NCBI GenBank assembly: GCA_900299255.1
Contig: OMJB01000118.1
Span: 1-32,709, forward strand
Direction: 5' to 3'
Length of the DNA stretch: 32,709 bases
From: Sphingobacteriales bacterium
GTDB taxonomy: Bacteria > Bacteroidota > Bacteroidia > Chitinophagales > Chitinophagaceae
The number at the start of each line of letters is the position of its first letter. Position 1 is the stretch's first letter. The translations under genes and the position numbers were made by a program. Below, piece by piece: positions 1 to 9,038 of this stretch. Below the pieces are notes generated by a model. The model had not been told where the DNA came from, ran no database searches, and saw only the letters and a list, made by a program, of their open reading frames with translations.

Positions 1-3000
1 CGCCCACCGACGATCCGGTAACAATGCCCGTTGCAGTGCCTACTGTAGCTACAGAGCCGGAGCCTGACGACCATGTGCCGCTTAAAGTTCCGGATAATGT
101 AATGGAAGCGCCGGCACATACAGATGCGGGGCCGGTTATAGAAGGTAGTGCTGCCACAGAAACAGAGCGTGTAGCCATGCAGCCGCCAATGGTATAAGTG
201 ATGAGTGCGCTGCCCGCAGATATTCCGGTAACAACACCCGACACCGAACTAATGGAAACAAAGGGCGATAATGTACTCCAGGTGCCGCCCGGTGTGGCAT
301 CATACTGAGGGGCTGTTGATGATGCGCAAATAATAGCAGCACCTGTAATAGCAGCCGGATTGGGGTTGACATTAATAGTAGCAACCGCCGAACATGTACC
401 TGTAGTATAAGAAACCACTGTAGTGCCTGCACCCGCAGCAACTATAGTACCCGCAGATCCGATTGTGGCAATGCCTGTACTGCCTCCGCTCCAGGTTCCA
501 CCCGTTGTGGCATCACGCAGTACGCCAGCGGTGCCCGCACAGAGAGCCAGAGAGCCAGTAATGGCTGACGGGGTAGCCAGCACCGTAACTGTTTTGTATA
601 CGGTGCAGCCTGATCCAAGAGAGTAGGTTATAGTGGTAGCGCCTGCTGCTACACCTGTTACAACCCCTGTTATAGAGCCAACAGATACTATCGTAGATAC
701 GTTATTCCATGTGCCGCCCGGAACTGCATCTGAAAATGTAGTAGATGCACCGGAACAAACTGTTGATGCACCTGTGATGGGGCCTGGAGCAGTTGTTACA
801 GTAATAGCCTTGGTTGCATAGCAGCCTGTAGGCAGTGTATAGGTGATATTTGTAGTGCCGGTGGCCAGTGCAGCAACAAGCCCGGTCGCTGATCCTATGG
901 ATGCTGTTAATGGCGCACTGCTGCTCCACGTACCGCCGCTCGGTGTGGCAGTAAGCGTGGCACTCGCACCCAGGCATACAGCCGAAGGCCCACCTATGCC
1001 TGCCGGGCCGGGGTTGATGGCTATAACTGCGCTGCCCGTCATTGTTCGGTTACAGCCTGCAGTATTGGTGGCAAGGACAGTGTAAGTGCCTGCCCCGGTC
1101 TGCAGCCCGAAATCCAGGATGCCGCCGGTACCTGCCAGCGGAGCGCCAACAGTAAATGTACCCAGGTATAGCTGGTAATTAGTGCCCGGCACAGAACCGC
1201 TTAGGCCTACGTGCAATCCGGCTCCGCCCATACAGTAAGAGCCTCCGCCTGTAACTGCAAACAATGAAGGAATGGGGTTTACAGTAACTGTTGCGGCAAT
1301 GCTACAGCCCGAACCGAGAGAATAACTGATAACTGTGGTGCCTGTAAGTACGCCTGTTACCACCCCTGTAGCTGAGCTGATTGTGGCAACAGACGGTGTT
1401 ACCGATGTCCAGGTTCCGCCTGGTGTGATGTCGGAGAGTGCCGTTGTGGTGCCTGGGCATACAGATAGTGTGCCTGTAATAGGCCCCGGTGCCCCGTTAA
1501 CGGTCATGGGTTTAACAATATAGCAGCCTGTCGGCAAAGTGTAAGTGATGTTTGTCGTGCCTGCAATCAGTCCGGTAACTATGCCGGATAGCGAACCAAC
1601 GGATACATTGGCACTGCTTCTGCTCCAGGTACCGCCGGAAGTGGCATTGGTGAGTGTGGCCGATACCCCGATACAAACGGTAGGCGGGCCGGAAATAGCA
1701 CCCGGTATTGGGTTGACAGTGACTGGCAAAACGGCATAGCAGCCGGTGGGCAAGATGTAGGTGGTAGTGGCTATGCCCACCGCCACACCGGTGAGCAGGC
1801 CGGTTGAAGAACCTATGGCCGCAATTGTAAGCGGGCTGCTGCTCCATAGGCCGCCCCCAAATGTATTCGTGAGTGTAGTGCTGGTGCCGGGGCATACATG
1901 GTTAGAGCCTGCAATAGGCCCGGGATTGGGGTTAACTGTAAACGTGGCTATTGTACTGCATCCGTTGGCAAAGTAGGTAATGATGGCTGTGCCTGTGGAA
2001 CCTCCGGTCACAAAGCCTGTGGTAACGCCCACCGACGCAATGGTTGGGGTGCTGCTGCTCCATATGCCGCCCGTAGTAGGGTCAGTTAATGTGGTGGAAC
2101 TGCCTGCGCAGGCGCGTAATGTGCCGGCAATAGGCGCAGGTGCCGGATTCACAGTAACATGGCTGGTTGTGAAACAGCCGCCGCCAAATGAATAGGAGAT
2201 TGTTGTTGTTCCTGATGACACACCATGATAAACACCGGTAATCGGATTGACTGTTGCAATGCCGGTGGATGAAGAACTCCATGTGCCTCCGGCTATTAAA
2301 TCAGATAAGGTCGTATCTCTGCCTGCACACAGTGCCAAGGGGCCGGTAATGGGCAGTGGTGCTGAGTTCACGGTAACCATGGCCAGAGTATAGCAGCCTG
2401 ACGGCAAAGAATAAGTGATGATTGCAGTGCCCAGGGACATGCCTGTAACAATTCCGGTAGAGGGGTCAATGTCTGCAACCGACGGATCACTGCTGATCCA
2501 TGCTCCTCCGCTCAGTGTATTGGTAAGTGTTGTAGTAAACCCGTTGCATACTGCCAGTGTTCCTGCAATTGGCGGAGGCGTAGCATTGATGGTGGCTATA
2601 GCAGATACAGTACAACCCAATGGGGAAGTATAGGATATGGCTGAGGTGCCCGCGGTAACCCCTGCCAGCATGCCTGAAAACGTCCCAATTCCGGCAACGG
2701 AAGGTGTTGAGACCGCCCAGGTTCCACCCGTTGGGCTGCTGTATAAAATGGTTGAATCTCCTGTACAAACCGATAAAATACCTGCTATGGGCGATGGCAG
2801 TGCATCTGTAGTTATATAGGTAGTGGCGAAGCAACCCACAGGCAACGTATAGGTTGCAATAACACTGCCTGCACTAACGCCTGTAACAATGCCTGTAGTC
2901 GAGCCCAAAGTGATAATGCCCGGCGGCGAAAAACTCCAGGTGCCTCCGGGTGTCAGGTCTGAAAGTGTTACAGAAGAACCTACGCACAGATGTGATGGCC

Positions 3001-4828
3001 CGGTTATGGGCAATGGCACCGGATTAACGGTAACGCTGGCTACAGCAAAACAGCCCGGCGATAGCGTGTAGGTAACGAAAGTTATTCCAGCACTTACACC
3101 CGTCATCATTCCGGTAGATGGCCCAATAGCAGCAATGCCGGGCGTGAGGCTGCTCCAGTAGCCCCCGGCTGTGCCATCAGTTAGTATGGTTGAAGTGCTA
3201 TCGCAGATAACCCGTGTGCCGGTTATTGGTACTGGTACCGGATTGATTGTTATTACAAAAATACTGCGGCATCCGGAAGGCAGTATATAGCTTATAGTGT
3301 CTGTTCCGGGAAACACACCGGTTACATTGCCAGTGAGCGAACCCACTATGGCATTGCTGTTGGAGCCGGCCCAGTAACCACCAGTGGTGGTGCAGCTTAG
3401 AGTGGCCGATGAGCCTGCACACACGAATCCGGAACCTGTAATAGTGGCCGGCAACGGATTTATAGTCACAGTTTTAGTTATTGCACAGGCGGGAAGATAG
3501 CCATACGAGATTAGCGCAGTTCCTGTACTCACACCGTAAGCCACGCCTGTCGCAGAACCTATGGAACAAATACTTGTAAAAGCAGAGGTCCATGTGCCGC
3601 CACCCATTGTGTCGGTAAAAGAAAACGAACTGCCCGTACACGCACTCGATGGGCCGATGATCGGGCTGATGGCATCAAAGATTTTCAACTGGGCGGTATC
3701 ACTCAGCACAGATGAGCTGCCACCGCAGGAGTAGGTGTAAATACCCGTAATGGATAGCCTGACTGTTTTTACGCCAGCTGGCGGCACACTGAGCGGCGTA
3801 ATCAGCAATGTATCAGTGGCTGAGTAGGCGGGAATGGTGATGCTGTCAGGTATCGCTACATAATCATATCCGTTGGTTGCAGTGCCACTGATGCTGTAGT
3901 GAATTGTATACGGGAGTGAATAAGGAGCCGGCCGTGTGAAAATGAATTTTCCGGGAGAACATCCCCTGACTGCAAATTGCGCACCTGTAGTGGTGTCGGC
4001 AGGGAAAAGCCCTGATGGCAATACATGTAGCCCTGTAGAATTGAGGCTGCCCGCTTTTAAGAACACGCCACCGTCAAGTATGTGGTCGCCGGCATCTGCT
4101 ATGGCAATCTTCAGGTGGTATGTATCGCATGGGGTCACCGCTGCAATTGCCTGCATGGTAGTGGTCATTCCCTGATAGGAAATAGAAGATCCGGATGAGT
4201 TATTTACATAGTACGCACAGTAAGGGGCACCCGGGCCCATGGCACTGCATAACGAGCCGCTGGAGCAATTGACACTGTTGATACAAACCGGAACAGTGGT
4301 ACCCGGAACTATAGCCATGTTGGTAGGCCCGGAGAATCCAGGCCCGGAAATGTAGAACGCAAATACGTCGTTAAATCCTGAGCACACACAACAACCGTAC
4401 TCTTCTGATCCGAAAACGTAATCGAATTTAATAGTATCACCGGCTGGTTTAAAATCAAACTGTAAAATGCATGCATCAAAAGTAGGGGACGCAGCAAGCG
4501 TGGAAAGCTGCGGGTCTCCCGGAGTGCCGTTATTGGTACTTGCAAATCCGGTCGCTGGCCCGAAGGCTCCTATGGCGGGCCCAACCGTCCCTGCCTGTCC
4601 GTTTGTAAGTACTATGCCACTGTCGAAGCTTAGTGACGATGGCCCTGAAAACGTACCGTAGGCATTGCTGGTGCAACTGATAGTAGGATTAATGATAACT
4701 ACGCCCGATCCAACTAGTTTGGTAGCAAGTGTTGCTGCCGATACACCGGGTACCACAGATACCTGTGCCCTGAGCAGCAACGGAGCTGACAGAAAGACAA
4801 AGAATAGGGTATGCAGGTATTGCCTCAT
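1..4828 (-). CDS. Giant secreted surface protein, choice-of-anchor L domain plus Ig-like repeat array (3' end outside window)
   Basis: The minus-strand frame is open from the ATG at 4826-4828 to the window edge, giving 1609 codons with no stop. It begins with a signal peptide (MRQYLHTLFF..., probable cleavage after A21). Residues about 27-262 match the choice-of-anchor L family: GIVLTNG, FDYVFGSEEYG (S141-G145), FNDVFAFYISGPG, a YHLKIAIADAGD stretch and GVFLKAGSL. The next 100 or so residues contain GTATNGYDY and read like a Calx-beta segment. From about residue 387 there are some 16 Ig-like repeats of about 73 residues. Proteins of this build in Bacteroidota are usually exported and cell-surface or matrix associated, often by the type IX system, but the C-terminal sorting domain would lie outside this window. 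Adhesion is an inference. A cysteine cluster (CCVC, 146-149) sits next to the SEEYG motif. No Shine-Dalgarno sequence is visible. Confidence 0.9.
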   Translation of the reverse strand, partial: MRQYLHTLFFVFLSAPLLLRAQVSVVPGVSAATLATKLVGSGVVIINPTISCTSNAYGTFSGPSSLSFDSGIVLTNGQAGTVGPAIGAFGPATGFASTNNGTPGDPQLSTLAASPTFDACILQFDFKPAGDTIKFDYVFGSEEYGCCVCSGFNDVFAFYISGPGFSGPTNMAIVPGTTVPVCINSVNCSSGSLCSAMGPGAPYCAYYVNNSSGSSISYQGMTTTMQAIAAVTPCDTYHLKIAIADAGDHILDGGVFLKAGSLNSTGLHVLPSGLFPADTTTGAQFAVRGCSPGKFIFTRPAPYSLPYTIHYSISGTATNGYDYVAIPDSITIPAYSATDTLLITPLSVPPAGVKTVRLSITGIYTYSCGGSSSVLSDTAQLKIFDAISPIIGPSSACTGSSFSFTDTMGGGTWTSAFTSICSIGSATGVAYGVSTGTALISYGYLPACAITKTVTINPLPATITGSGFVCAGSSATLSCTTTGGYWAGSNSNAIVGSLTGNVTGVFPGTDTISYILPSGCRSIFVITINPVPVPITGTRVICDSTSTILTDGTAGGYWSSLTPGIAAIGPSTGMMTGVSAGITFVTYTLSPGCFAVASVTVNPVPLPITGPSHLCVGSSVTLSDLTPGGTWSFSPPGIITLGSTTGIVTGVSAGSVIATYTLPVGCFATTYITTDALPSPIAGILSVCTGDSTILYSSPTGGTWAVSTPSVAGIGTFSGMLAGVTAGTSAISYTSPLGCTVSAIATINATPPPIAGTLAVCNGFTTTLTNTLSGGAWISSDPSVADIDPSTGIVTGMSLGTAIITYSLPSGCYTLAMVTVNSAPLPITGPLALCAGRDTTLSDLIAGGTWSSSSTGIATVNPITGVYHGVSSGTTTISYSFGGGCFTTSHVTVNPAPAPIAGTLRACAGSSTTLTDPTTGGIWSSSTPTIASVGVTTGFVTGGSTGTAIITYFANGCSTIATFTVNPNPGPIAGSNHVCPGTSTTLTNTFGGGLWSSSPLTIAAIGSSTGLLTGVAVGIATTTYILPTGCYAVLPVTVNPIPGAISGPPTVCIGVSATLTNATSGGTWSRSSANVSVGSLSGIVTGLIAGTTNITYTLPTGCYIVKPMTVNGAPGPITGTLSVCPGTTTALSDITPGGTWTSVTPSVATISSATGVVTGVLTGTTVISYSLGSGCSIAATVTVNPIPSLFAVTGGGSYCMGGAGLHVGLSGSVPGTNYQLYLGTFTVGAPLAGTGGILDFGLQTGAGTYTVLATNTAGCNRTMTGSAVIAINPGPAGIGGPSAVCLGASATLTATPSGGTWSSSAPLTASIGSATGLVAALATGTTNITYTLPTGCYATKAITVTTAPGPITGASTVCSGASTTFSDAVPGGTWNNVSTIVSVGSITGVVTGVAAGATTITYSLGSGCTVYKTVTVLATPSAITGSLALCAGTAGVLRDATTGGTWSGGSTGIATIGSAGTIVAAGAGTTVVSYTTGTCSAVATINVNPNPAAITGAAIICASSTAPQYDATPGGTWSTLSPFVSISSVSGVVTGISAGSALITYTIGGCMATRSVSVAALPSITGPASVCAGASITLSGTLSGTWSSGSGSVATVGTATGIVTGSSVG
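2..3675 (-). repeat. Tandem array of about 73-residue (about 219 bp) Ig-like repeats
   Basis: Within the giant surface protein the translated minus strand shows about 16 units plus one partial unit at the window edge. Each follows the pattern C-x-G, a GG-T-W-S-S turn, I-A-x-I-G-x-x-T-G-x-V-T-G, G-T-x-x-I-T-Y, then G-C and V-N-P-x-P-x-x-I-x-G. The G-x-V-T-G / G-T-x-x-I-T-Y core resembles bacterial Ig-like domain 2. Nearly every unit has one cysteine near its start and one in the G-C after the I-T-Y strand, suggesting a disulfide in each domain. The units are clearly diverged at the DNA level. The segment at about 990-1250 is a different module. Confidence 0.88.
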
Positions 4829-4988
4829 TTTACGCGCGGGTATATTGCACCTAAAATACGAATATTCATGCAATAAACAATAAATATTAAAAAATCGCTA
4901 AAAGTGGCCTCGGTTTAAATGGCAATATTTCAATTGAGGCAACTCTGCTGCCGTGGCTGGACAGTAAAAATGTACGCAGAAAACTACA

Positions 4989-5525
4989 CTATGGCAGGAT
5001 TGTTTTCTTTTTTCGGACAAGTTCCCAAAGTACAACACCTGCACTTACCGCTATGTTCAGCGAGTGTTTTGACCCCCACTGGGGAATTTCGAGGCAGCCA
5101 TCTGCCAGGCCCAGTATTTCGTTGTTTACCCCGGTTACCTCATTTCCAAATACCAGTGCTGTCTTTTGCCCTTTCCAGTCAAAGGTATTCAGGGGAGTAC
5201 TATTGTGTACCTGTTCTACAGCGAGTATCGAATAGCCCAGGCTGCGAGCATGTTCAACCGCCTCAGCTGTCGTTGCAAAGCTGCGCCACTTAACCGTTTC
5301 AGTGGCGCCCAGTGCTGTTTTGTGAATATCGCGGTGAGGCGGGCAAGGCGTGTAGCCGCATAGATACAGCTCTTCTACAGCAAATGCATCGCAGGTGCGG
5401 AATACAGAACCCACATTGTGCATACTGCGCACATCATCGAGTATTACAATAATCGGATGTTTATCGGACAACAGTAGCTGCTCCGGAGATTTTCTCCCCA
5501 GGTCATCCATAGACTTTTTAAGCAC
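4989..5525 (-). CDS. TrmH/SpoU-family RNA 2'-O-methyltransferase
   Basis: The 178-residue product is a compact SPOUT methyltransferase expected to transfer a methyl group from S-adenosylmethionine to a ribose 2'-OH in tRNA or rRNA. All three family motifs are present: N-V-G-S-V-F-R-T (37-44) with the conserved Asn and Arg, L-V-F-G-N-E-V-T-G-V (124-133), and I-P-x-x-G-S-K-H-S-L-N-I-A-V-S-A-G (147-163), which forms the trefoil-knot cofactor site. The length fits the short TrmH forms without an N-terminal extension; the first 20 residues are variable, and Met6 is an alternative start. It lies 20 bp downstream of the beta-barrel gene on the same strand, so the two may be cotranscribed. The target nucleotide cannot be told from sequence. 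Confidence 0.9.
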   Translation of the reverse strand: MLKKSMDDLGRKSPEQLLLSDKHPIIVILDDVRSMHNVGSVFRTCDAFAVEELYLCGYTPCPPHRDIHKTALGATETVKWRSFATTAEAVEHARSLGYSILAVEQVHNSTPLNTFDWKGQKTALVFGNEVTGVNNEILGLADGCLEIPQWGSKHSLNIAVSAGVVLWELVRKKKTILP

Positions 5526-5545
5526 AGTAAAAAATTTGGGATCAA

Positions 5546-6364
5546 TTACATCTGAATTCCAACGGAATGCCCGTGCTCATTGCAATCGGAGCAATGATGG
5601 CAGTTGCTCTTGTGTTTTTTCTCGCCTGTAGTGAAATTCATGCCAAATCCAACGCTCAGTACCATCAGGTGCACTTCTGTACCCTGATAAATTGCCTTGC
5701 CCTGCGCATCTCTGTAATCAGTATTCAGGTAGTTGTTAAAATAATATTGCCCCTTAACTGTGATGTGGTGATTAAACGAAATTCCGGCAAAACCATAAGG
5801 CATGGTCCGTGGCGTACGGTCGCTCCACCACTCATTTGTGCGGGTTTTGTTGTCCCTTTCTTTAAATACTTTTTCGTTGTAGTTGATGGCCACATCCATG
5901 CCTCCCCCCAGAAAGAAATAGGATCCCTTGTCTCCCATATCACCAATCTTCAATGCCAGCGGGGCACCCACATTGTAGGTACGGCGTTTGGTCGAAATGC
6001 CGTTGTCCTGCTCAATGTATCCGATATTTTTGATATCAACTCCGGTAAACACGCCTACTGACGGGCTGATGTTAAAATTGAATGTAAATCCAAAATTGAC
6101 GAAGTAAGTAAAACGTATTGTGCCCATTGTATTGGTCTCAGGTACGCTGGCACCAGTGGTTGGGTCATAAACTACTGCATCGTGATGGATGGTAGCTGTA
6201 GAAAACATAGCACCATCCAGTGCTCCCGCTACGTAAAACTTCTTAATATGGGGGTGCCTGAAAAGATATTTTGAACTGTTGTCAACTACAACCGGCTGGG
6301 CAATGACAGAAGTTGCGAAAAGGCTGAACGTCAAAAGAGCTGCAAACAATGTTCTTGTATTCAT
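5546..6364 (-). CDS. Secreted protein, probable outer-membrane beta-barrel, with His/Cys-rich C-terminal tail
   Basis: This is a 272-residue protein of no family I can name. It starts with a clear signal peptide (cleavage likely after A22, before QPVVV). The body is rich in alternating beta-strand patterns with aromatic residues (GTIRFTYFVNFGFTFNF, FLGGGMDVAINYN, VLSVGFGMNF), as in small porin-like outer-membrane proteins of Bacteroidota. The body should end at the G-M-N-F-T-T-G strand, yet the chain continues for about 25 residues with seven His/Cys residues (K-K-H-K-S-N-C-H-H-C-S-D-C and H-G-H). A periplasmic or extracellular metal-binding tail is possible. A promoter-like TATCTTTA (one mismatch to TAnnTTTG) lies at 6378-6385 on this strand. 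The first gene of a possible pair with the RNA methyltransferase. Confidence 0.75.
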   Translation of the reverse strand: MNTRTLFAALLTFSLFATSVIAQPVVVDNSSKYLFRHPHIKKFYVAGALDGAMFSTATIHHDAVVYDPTTGASVPETNTMGTIRFTYFVNFGFTFNFNISPSVGVFTGVDIKNIGYIEQDNGISTKRRTYNVGAPLALKIGDMGDKGSYFFLGGGMDVAINYNEKVFKERDNKTRTNEWWSDRTPRTMPYGFAGISFNHHITVKGQYYFNNYLNTDYRDAQGKAIYQGTEVHLMVLSVGFGMNFTTGEKKHKSNCHHCSDCNEHGHSVGIQM

Positions 6365-6514
6365 GCGTGTTTTTTTGTAAAGATATAAAAATGTACATTT
6401 TTCAATCCTTTTATTGGCATAATATTCTGAAATCCCTGTAAAAATTACAGATAATATGCTTTGGCATAAGTATTGCCACTATCTTTACTCCACCCAATAA
6501 ATACAAACAGGGGG

Positions 6515-6522
6515 TAACTTTG
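6515..6522 (+). promoter_or_regulatory. Perfect Bacteroidota -7 element (TAACTTTG) just upstream of lon
   Basis: TAACTTTG matches the TAnnTTTG consensus exactly and ends only 5 nt before the lon ATG, so a transcript started from it would be essentially leaderless. A second, less perfect candidate is TTTG at 6460-6463 with TATCTTTA at 6480-6487 (16-nt spacer), which would leave a leader of about 35 nt. The sequence alone does not decide between them. Confidence 0.4.
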
Positions 6523-6527
6523 TCAGA

Positions 6528-8951
6528 ATGTCTGAAATTAGATCAATGTTAGATATGTTGTTGAGCCAGAATGACCAGGAAATGGAATTTATGCCCATTG
6601 TGCCGCTTGGAGAAGACGAGATGGATGAGCAGGAGAAAGGTTCACTGCCCGAAACACTGCCGGTTATTGCCCTGCGCAATACAGTCTTGTTTCCCAATGT
6701 GGTGCTGCCAATTACGGTGGCGCGGGAAAAATCGGTAAAAGCTATTGAAGAAGCGCAGAAAAGTAACAAATGGATAGGTGTAATTGCACAAAAGGATAGC
6801 TCTAACGAAGACCCAAGCCCGGACGAAATATACAGTACTGGTACGCTGGCTAAGGTGGTGAAGCAGATAAAAATGCCGGATGGCAACATTACGATTTTTA
6901 TTATGGGCAGGATGCGGTTCAAAATTGCAGAATATGTGCAGTCTGATCCGTTTTATGTGGCCAAAGTGAATTATCTGGAGGATATTTACCCTAAAGATGA
7001 TGCCTCTTTCGATGCGCTCATTTCTTCCATCAAAGATTATTCCGAAAAGATAGCAGCCCAGTCGCCCAACATGCCCAATGAGGCAAGTATTGTGCTGCGC
7101 AACATTGAACAGCAGTCTTTCCTGATGCATTTTGTGGCATCCAACATCTCGGCAAAACTGCAGGATAAGCAGGCAATGCTCGAAGAGGACAATATAACAC
7201 TGCGGGCTGAAAAGTTGTTGCAATTGCTACAGACAGACCTGCAACTGGTGGAACTCAAAAATGAGATTACGAATAAGACCCGTGCAGATATAGATCGGCA
7301 GCAAAGGGAGTACTTTTTGCAGCAGCAGCTCAAATCAATCAAAGATGAGCTAGGTGGCGACCCTAACGACAGGGAAATTAAGGACCTGCAAAAACGTGCC
7401 GATGAAATCAAATGGACTGACAGCGCAAAAGAGCTTTTCAAAAAGAATATCGAAAAGCTGGAACGCATGCATCCCAGTACGCCCGATTACTCTGTGATAT
7501 ACAATCATCTGGATCTGATGCTCGACCTGCCATGGGGTGTATTTACAGAAGATAGCTATGACCTGAAAAAAGCCCAGAAGGTACTTGATGATGACCATTA
7601 CGGCATGGATAAAATCAAAGACAGGATACTTGAGTATATCGCTGTCCTCAAGCTGAAGGGTGATATGAAGTCTCCTATACTTTGTTTCGTAGGCCCTCCC
7701 GGAATTGGTAAAACATCATTGGGGCGTAGTATCGCAAGTGCTATTCAAAGAAAGTACGTTCGTTTAAGCCTGGGTGGCCTTCATGATGAGAGTGAGCTGA
7801 GGGGGCACCGAAAAACATACATTGGGGCTATGCCCGGGCGTATCATACAGTCGCTCAGAAAAATCAAGTCTTCAAATCCGGTATTTATACTGGACGAAGT
7901 AGACAAGTTGGGCAAAGACTTCAGGGGCGATCCCAGTTCTGCACTGCTGGAAATTCTGGATCCGGAACAAAACAATTCATTTTATGATAACTACCTGGAA
8001 CTGGAGTATGACCTCTCCAAGGTCCTTTTTATAGCAACCGCAAACAGCCTTGCAGATATTCAGCCAGCTTTGCGCGACAGGTTGGAAATAATTCAGCTTT
8101 CAGGATACTCGCCTGAAGAAAAAACAGAAATAGCCAAGCGGCATTTGATACCCAAGCAGAAAGAAATGCATGGGTTAATGAAAGTGCCATTGAAGTTTCC
8201 TGACAAAGTAATACTGAAGATCATTCAGGAATATACCAGAGAGAGTGGTGTGCGCGAACTGGACAGGTTGCTTGCTGGCATCATGAGGTCGGTAGCCAAG
8301 CATGTAGCCTTGGATGAGAAAGTATCACCTCAGATAACCACAGAAGTAGTTGAAAAGGCACTGGGCAAGCCTCGGTTCACAAATGATATTTATACAAGGG
8401 GCTACCCTGCGGGTGTGGTTGTTGGCCTGGCATGGACTGCCGTGGGCGGCGACATTCTGTTTATTGAAACTTCATTGTCGAAAGGAAAAGGCGAATTAAC
8501 CCTTACCGGTAACCTGGGTACGGTAATGAAAGAAAGTGCTACAACCGCACTGTCTTATCTGAAGGCCAATTCTGACGCGTACAAGATACCCTATGAAATG
8601 TTTGCCGAAAGAAATATTCATGTACATGTGCCGGAAGGTGCTGTGCCAAAGGATGGCCCGAGTGCAGGTATTACCATGCTCACATCACTGGCATCTGCAT
8701 TCACAGGCCGTAAAGTAAGGCCATACATTGCCATGACCGGAGAAATAACGCTGCGCGGGCAGGTGCTGCCGGTAGGCGGGATAAAAGAAAAAATTCTGGC
8801 GGCAAAGCGTGCGGGTATCAAAGAGATCATCATGTCAATACAAAATGAGAAAGACATTGATGAGATCAACAAAGAGTATGTGAAAGGGCTTACATTTCAT
8901 TACGTCAATAACGTATCTGAAGTGCTTGGCTTTGCACTGATGAAAAAATAG
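6528..8951 (+). CDS. lon: ATP-dependent protease Lon
   Basis: The 807-residue product is a full-length Lon, the cytoplasmic hexameric AAA+ serine protease that degrades misfolded and regulatory proteins. In order it has the N-terminal substrate-recognition domain (starting [12 protein letters not shown]), a coiled-coil linker, the AAA+ module with Walker A G-P-P-G-I-G-K-T (389-396) and Walker B V-F-I-L-D-E (452-457), and the C-terminal protease domain. The catalytic dyad is Ser712 in P-K-D-G-P-S-A-G and Lys755 in G-G-I-K-E-K, with the same 43-residue spacing as in E. coli (S679/K722). The first 40 residues are Met- and acid-rich, so the true start could be a little downstream. It is transcribed divergently from the beta-barrel gene. 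Confidence 0.98.
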   Translation: MSEIRSMLDMLLSQNDQEMEFMPIVPLGEDEMDEQEKGSLPETLPVIALRNTVLFPNVVLPITVAREKSVKAIEEAQKSNKWIGVIAQKDSSNEDPSPDEIYSTGTLAKVVKQIKMPDGNITIFIMGRMRFKIAEYVQSDPFYVAKVNYLEDIYPKDDASFDALISSIKDYSEKIAAQSPNMPNEASIVLRNIEQQSFLMHFVASNISAKLQDKQAMLEEDNITLRAEKLLQLLQTDLQLVELKNEITNKTRADIDRQQREYFLQQQLKSIKDELGGDPNDREIKDLQKRADEIKWTDSAKELFKKNIEKLERMHPSTPDYSVIYNHLDLMLDLPWGVFTEDSYDLKKAQKVLDDDHYGMDKIKDRILEYIAVLKLKGDMKSPILCFVGPPGIGKTSLGRSIASAIQRKYVRLSLGGLHDESELRGHRKTYIGAMPGRIIQSLRKIKSSNPVFILDEVDKLGKDFRGDPSSALLEILDPEQNNSFYDNYLELEYDLSKVLFIATANSLADIQPALRDRLEIIQLSGYSPEEKTEIAKRHLIPKQKEMHGLMKVPLKFPDKVILKIIQEYTRESGVRELDRLLAGIMRSVAKHVALDEKVSPQITTEVVEKALGKPRFTNDIYTRGYPAGVVVGLAWTAVGGDILFIETSLSKGKGELTLTGNLGTVMKESATTALSYLKANSDAYKIPYEMFAERNIHVHVPEGAVPKDGPSAGITMLTSLASAFTGRKVRPYIAMTGEITLRGQVLPVGGIKEKILAAKRAGIKEIIMSIQNEKDIDEINKEYVKGLTFHYVNNVSEVLGFALMKK

Positions 8952-9009
8952 GAACAGCAGTGCTGGCAGATGCCTGATGGCATGGTAATTTACTGATTGC
9001 TATTTTACT

Positions 9010-9017
9010 TAATTTTG
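9010..9017 (+). promoter_or_regulatory. Bacteroidota -7 element (TAATTTTG) for the lipoprotein gene
   Basis: An exact TAnnTTTG match sits 21 nt before the ATG at 9039. It lies inside the longer reading frame that would begin at a TTG at 8997, so transcription from this element supports the ATG as the real start. No clean TTTG -33 box is seen upstream. Confidence 0.5.
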
Positions 9018-9038
9018 TTACGAATCATTATTGCTGAT

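Noticed and set aside
2-3675. Regularly spaced similar sequences that could look like a CRISPR array
   Set aside because: The units are about 219 bp, diverged, and coding throughout in one frame.
423-4883. Many 60-80 residue plus-strand frames with similar V-P-P and P-V-T-x-P-V motifs
   Set aside because: They are antisense shadows of the Ig-like repeat array. The minus strand is one open frame with a signal peptide and recognisable domains.
8970-8983. Small hairpin ATGCC/GGCAT after lon as a terminator
   Set aside because: Only 5 bp and no T-run.
8997-9038. Upstream TTG start for the lipoprotein
   Set aside because: A perfect promoter octamer lies within this stretch, and the ATG at 9039 gives a normal lipoprotein leader.
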